Origin: Fragilaria radians
Taxonomy: Eukaryota; Bacillariophyta; Fragilariophyceae; Fragilariales; Fragilariaceae
Assembly: GCA_900642245.1 (NCBI GenBank)
Contig: CAAAJI010000073.1
Coordinates: 109,122 to 164,153 of the forward strand
Direction: 5' to 3'
DNA length: 55,032 nt
Positions 51,711 to 55,032 of the stretch are shown piece after piece. Both the position numbers and the translations under genes were made by a program. The notes under the pieces were generated by a model. The model saw nothing but the letters and a program-made list of their open reading frames with translations, was not told the DNA's origin and searched no databases. Position 1 is the first letter of the stretch. Each line of letters opens with the position of its first letter.

Positions 51711-52130
51711 TCAGTTTTTGATGCATCTTTTTCCATATGTTAATTCCCTTGGGAACTTGAATTCCAAACTTGTAAGTCTTGTACGTCTTGTCGACCTTTG
51801 CAACCTCATTTTCTGTTTTGACTTAGAGTACTGTGAAAGGCGACGAAATAGCATTTTATCTAGAAGGTTCTTATTTCTTACAGACGACATGATTGGTATG
51901 GGATTATTGATAGTAAGGACAATAGATTCACCCATGACCAAATCTTGTTTATATCCTTCCAGTTCACAATAAGAATTTTTGGGATGCTACCATCCTCTCT
52001 CCAAACATTCCAAAGACGTATATCTGCCTTCTTCTACCACATCTAGAACATGTATCTGGCTTAGAAGATCAGAATCAATCTGGGGCTTAGAGTTTAAACT
52101 TGTGTTGACTTTCCCATGGTTTAGTTATCT
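51711..52130 (-). pseudogene. Interrupted open stretch of unknown origin
   Basis: Reads LNHGKVNTSLNSKPQIDSD, DVVEEGRYTSLECLERGW, a TAG, then HPKNSYCELEGYKQDLVMGE and on to a stop at 51711. The protein-like composition and single stop suggest a decayed coding sequence, possibly transposon-derived, but no family is recognised. Confidence 0.25.
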
Positions 52131-53305
52131 TTCATGAAACTTATCTGTACCTGATGCTGATGGATACCAATGAGTATCACCTTGTGTCAAATAATATTGC
52201 TTGAGTCACCCAACTTCTGTAGGTGTAGGTTTACTGTGTTTGACATGGACTATACAATCTGCAAGTTCAAAAGGTAGTGGAATTGATTCAACATCATCTT
52301 GTATCACCATCTGCTGATTCCCTCCATGTCATTTTTTGGGCTATTGATGAACTCCTTATTTGTTGGTGTACTCATGATGTAAGGGTAGTCATAAATCACC
52401 TAGATGATTTCGTGGACGAAACAATTTCTGACAAAGTAGGCAGCTGCCAGAAGATCTACGGTAGTGTCTTAACTTCGAAAAGAAATGCTGAACTTGAAAA
52501 ATGGTAAAGAAGCAATTGCAACCTACAAAGCCTATAGTACAGTTGATAATTGAAGTTGAAAATGGTAGAAAAAGTTGCAGCCTGTGAAGCTTTAAGTAAA
52601 GCTCTCAATTGGTGTTGGAATGGAAGATGACAAGTGCAACTGGAGTTTCTGTTGATGCTTCCACCCAAAACAAGAAGAAAATACTTTGGAGTGTTTTGGA
52701 AGTGACTCTCAAACACAAACAGGATTAACACGGGCTGTGGACCAGTTTACCAAGTTTATATACTACTTGGATGGGCCCCTTGGTGATGGTAGTGATGTGT
52801 AGCAGTCTAACTCAAAGTGATATTTAGACTGGATAGTGTGAAGTCCAGTTCCTGTTCCTGTGCTTGTCCAAAAATATCCCTGTGGATTCCAATGCCAGCT
52901 GCTCTATGTGTTTTATTTCTGAAGTCAGCTCACCCGAATTTGCAGAGTTTTGTCTGACTTGGCGCTTGCTTTATTGCATCACCTGAGGTGTAAAAATAGC
53001 TATCACTTTTGCACTATCCAGCATTTATTGTCTGCCTTTATTCCAAATTGTTCAAAAAGAAAGCCACTAGTGAAAAATCTCTCTGATGCAGTTTACTCAT
53101 ACTTCCAGCAAAGACATTTCAGGACACGTTTTGAAAGATATCTCATAAAGGTCTTTAACAAAATAAGATGACGACAATATAGCATTTTGATATTATAAGA
53201 CATAATCTACCCAAGAAAAGCTTCTCTATCTTTATCTTATCGTATGGGATTTTTGTCTTTTGCAATAAAGTGCTTTGGGCTCATGCTAAATGAAAGGGCC
53301 CAATC

Positions 53306-54564
53306 TTATGCAATTGAATTGATTATATTCTCTAATACACTTTGAATTTTTGAAAAGGTGAATCTTTTCTTTGGGTCAGGTGACCAACATTGCAATATCA
53401 ATGTTGCAAGTTCTTTGTTTTTCAGATATTTCAAGCTCGGTCTTTGCTCACCAAGGACTACTTTTGTATAAAATTCAGAAAATGACTTGAATTCTGAAAA
53501 TGGGACGCGAGTAGTCACAATCTGCCAAAGAAGTATGGAAAAAGAATATACATCAGCTGAAAAGCCGTAATCTTCTTCCATGCGGGCCACTTCCGGTGCC
53601 ATATAACATGGAGTGCCAGTACCTCCTGTCATTTTCCGTTGTTGCTCTCCGTTTTCTGTATGCTCTCTCGCAAAGCCAAAATCAAAAATCTTGACTGTTC
53701 CATGTTTATCAAAGCCAATGTTTGCGGGCTTCAAATCTCTAAATACAAAGTTGGAAACCAGATGTTAGAGAGAAGAATCGGTGAGGCAGAAAAGTAGGCT
53801 ACAATTTTTGTCTCTCACCGAAATATGAGTTGTTTTGAATGAAGGTATGTCATTCCAGCTGTAATTCCTACAGCAACATCTCGCAGTCTATCCTTAATTC
53901 TAGGTTTTGAGGGAGGTAAGACGCGAAATTTTCTTTTCGTCCAGCGCAGTAAACGTGCTTCCAGGGTATCTACGAGTAGATCAACAAGGATAAAGAAATC
54001 TCCTGTGCTAAGTGATTCCTGAAAATCACCAGAGCAAATACCTCTCAAGGAAATAATATTCTTATGCTGGAGATTGGCGAGAATTTGTGCCTCAAGCGCC
54101 AAATCTGATGCAGCTGTATTGGATGTTCTCCTATTCATCACGATGGCAGTCTTCAATCGCTTCATGACATATGTGCCTTCTGCATTGAAATCACCTGCAT
54201 TACTTTCCTTGACATTCACCAGATGAGCTGTCGAGAAAGAACCATGACCAAGTACACCCTGGATGCAAAGATCGCCCACATCGTACTTGAAAACACTGGT
54301 ATCATCCAATGATTCTATCGAGGTAAAGGACGAGTGTGCCCAAGAGCAATGAAAATCTTTCAGCCTTTGCGATGCAGCATTACCGGGACATGCAATTTCG
54401 GAAGGCTCCTCCCACATTTGATGGCTGCAGCTTTCTAACATAGTAATTTTATGACAGAAAAGGGTGATCACCATAAATACTGATAAATTCGCGGAGTTTA
54501 GAAGCTTTAGAAACTTTTCTCTACGATGATTGGACAAATGCAATTCTTTTTTGAAATGTCGCAT
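53306..54564 (-). CDS. Protein kinase, tyrosine-kinase-like type, two exons (about 392 aa)
   Basis: Exon 1 is 54564-53819, the intron 53818-53739 (80 bp, GTGAGA to TTTAG), exon 2 53738-53306; 1179 nt including the stop. The intron splits the catalytic-loop arginine codon. All core motifs are present: glycine loop VLGHGSFSTAHLV (104-116), VAIK-type lysine in YVMKRLK (Lys135), helix-C Glu158 in ALEAQILANLQH, catalytic loop FRDLKPANIG (248-257) with phenylalanine instead of the usual histidine, metal-binding DFGFA (268-272), and activation-segment end CYMAPEV. It is therefore probably active. The helix-F region (SADVYSFSILLWQIVTTRVPF) is of the TKL/stramenopile type. The start is uncertain: Met42 is an alternative and would drop a mildly hydrophobic leader. 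No regulatory domain is visible. Confidence 0.83.
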
Positions 54565-55032
54565 AAAGACTTTCCAAGTACAACTAGATTAATGACGCAA
54601 ACGTTCGAAGACATAAGATAGAAGAGTCCGGGAGTCATAGGAGAATTCACATAGGAATGCGAACATACATGTGAATCAAAGTTCTTCCGGCATTTCATGA
54701 GAATTCTAAAGGAAGTTCTGCTGATCTAAAAGAAGTTCTGATATATGCTCAAGTACATTTCTTTCATGCGTTTAGTAGTACGGAATACATCGGTTTGTGG
54801 CCCAAATTTATCGGTTTTTGCCTTTCATCTTCACTACTAAAAAATCCTACTACTAAAAAAGTTTCACATCCGATCTGGCAGGTGCTACCCCGTATCCCTT
54901 GTGCGTTTGTTGGAATATTTTACTCGAGAAAGTGATTCAGTACGAGTACAGTGTTTAAAGAGTGCGCGTCTAAAATCACTAGGGATATAGCTAATTCAAA
55001 CGTTGTCGAGACTGTAAACTGTTAAAATGCAA
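54565..55032. other. Right-edge sequence upstream of the kinase gene
   Basis: 468 bp, AT-rich, presumably kinase promoter. It includes a small imperfect direct repeat around CTACTACTAAAAAA at about 54833-54860. No gene is supported. Confidence 0.4.

Larger units (their letters stand above)
49950..53305. other. Gene-poor region between ST3 and the kinase gene
   Basis: About 3.4 kb. Contains a perfect 22-bp tandem repeat and, on the minus strand at about 51711-52130, a roughly 140-codon open stretch interrupted by one TAG (with DVVEEGRYTSLECLERGW and VMGESIVLTINNPIPIMSS) that I cannot identify. Plus-strand frames at 50097-50489, 52277-52507 and 52950-53171 show no motif. Probably decayed repeats and intergenic DNA. 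Confidence 0.45.

Noticed and set aside
52277..52507. Plus-strand ORF of 76 codons as a retroelement fragment
   Set aside because: No motif of RT, integrase or gag could be matched.
1..55032. tRNA, rRNA and CRISPR features
   Set aside because: No cloverleaf-like A/B box pair, rRNA core or regularly spaced repeat array was seen; the genome is eukaryotic, and the only regular array is a spacer-less 22-bp tandem repeat.

Overview
The window is nuclear DNA of a eukaryotic microalga, most likely a diatom or a close stramenopile relative. The evidence is a set of short GT-AG introns (59-102 bp in the well supported genes), gene-dense stretches separated by AT-rich spacers, a heat-shock-factor-type protein consisting of little more than its DNA-binding domain, Ty1/copia remnants resembling the diatom CoDi type, and many type II membrane sulfotransferase-like paralogues. 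The species cannot be fixed from sequence alone.

Layout. Positions 1-9.5 kb are mostly repeat-derived: a possible small spliced gene, an HSF-type gene, a decayed Ty3/gypsy pol fragment on the minus strand (about 4.7-5.8 kb), and a decayed Ty1/copia element (5.86-9.50 kb) that keeps both LTR ends, gag, protease and integrase traces but has lost reverse transcriptase and RNase H. Positions 9.7-22.3 kb hold conserved housekeeping genes: a four-exon PPIP5K/Vip1 inositol pyrophosphate kinase with an unusual C-terminal membrane anchor, an unknown membrane protein, Golgi tethering subunit COG4, an ABHD8-like hydrolase and tRNA-dihydrouridine synthase DUS2.

Positions 23.3-50 kb form a secretory-pathway neighbourhood: four types of sulfotransferase-like type II membrane protein (ST0, ST-A/B, ST2, ST3), a PF11397-type GlcNAc-transferase-like protein, a GPI-transamidase PIG-T subunit fused to a TLDc domain, and a tail-anchored Hsp70 without a lid. 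Much of it appears twice. Two 20-N gaps (31607-31626 and 42829-42848) mark places where the next contig restarts upstream in the same gene order: 28115-31606 is repeated as 31628-36941, and 38372-42828 as 42849 to about 47274. Coding lengths match exactly, and the only large length difference is 1822 bp in one spacer. The simplest reading is a heterozygous locus whose two haplotypes were laid end to end by the assembler. The true order would then be ST0, ST-A, GT, PIG-T/TLDc, HSP70-TM, ST2, ST3, each once per haplotype. A real tandem duplication is the alternative.

Positions 50-55 kb are mostly gene-poor, with a perfect 4 x 22 bp tandem repeat, followed by a two-exon protein kinase near the right edge.

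Taken together, the central cluster could build, sulfate and anchor surface glycoconjugates: Golgi sulfotransferases and a glycosyltransferase beside a GPI-attachment subunit and a membrane chaperone. That functional link is an inference from adjacency. The most unusual items are the PIG-T-TLDc fusion, the tail-anchored lidless Hsp70, the tail-anchored PPIP5K, and two sulfotransferase-like proteins with arginine in place of the key PAPS-loop lysine.
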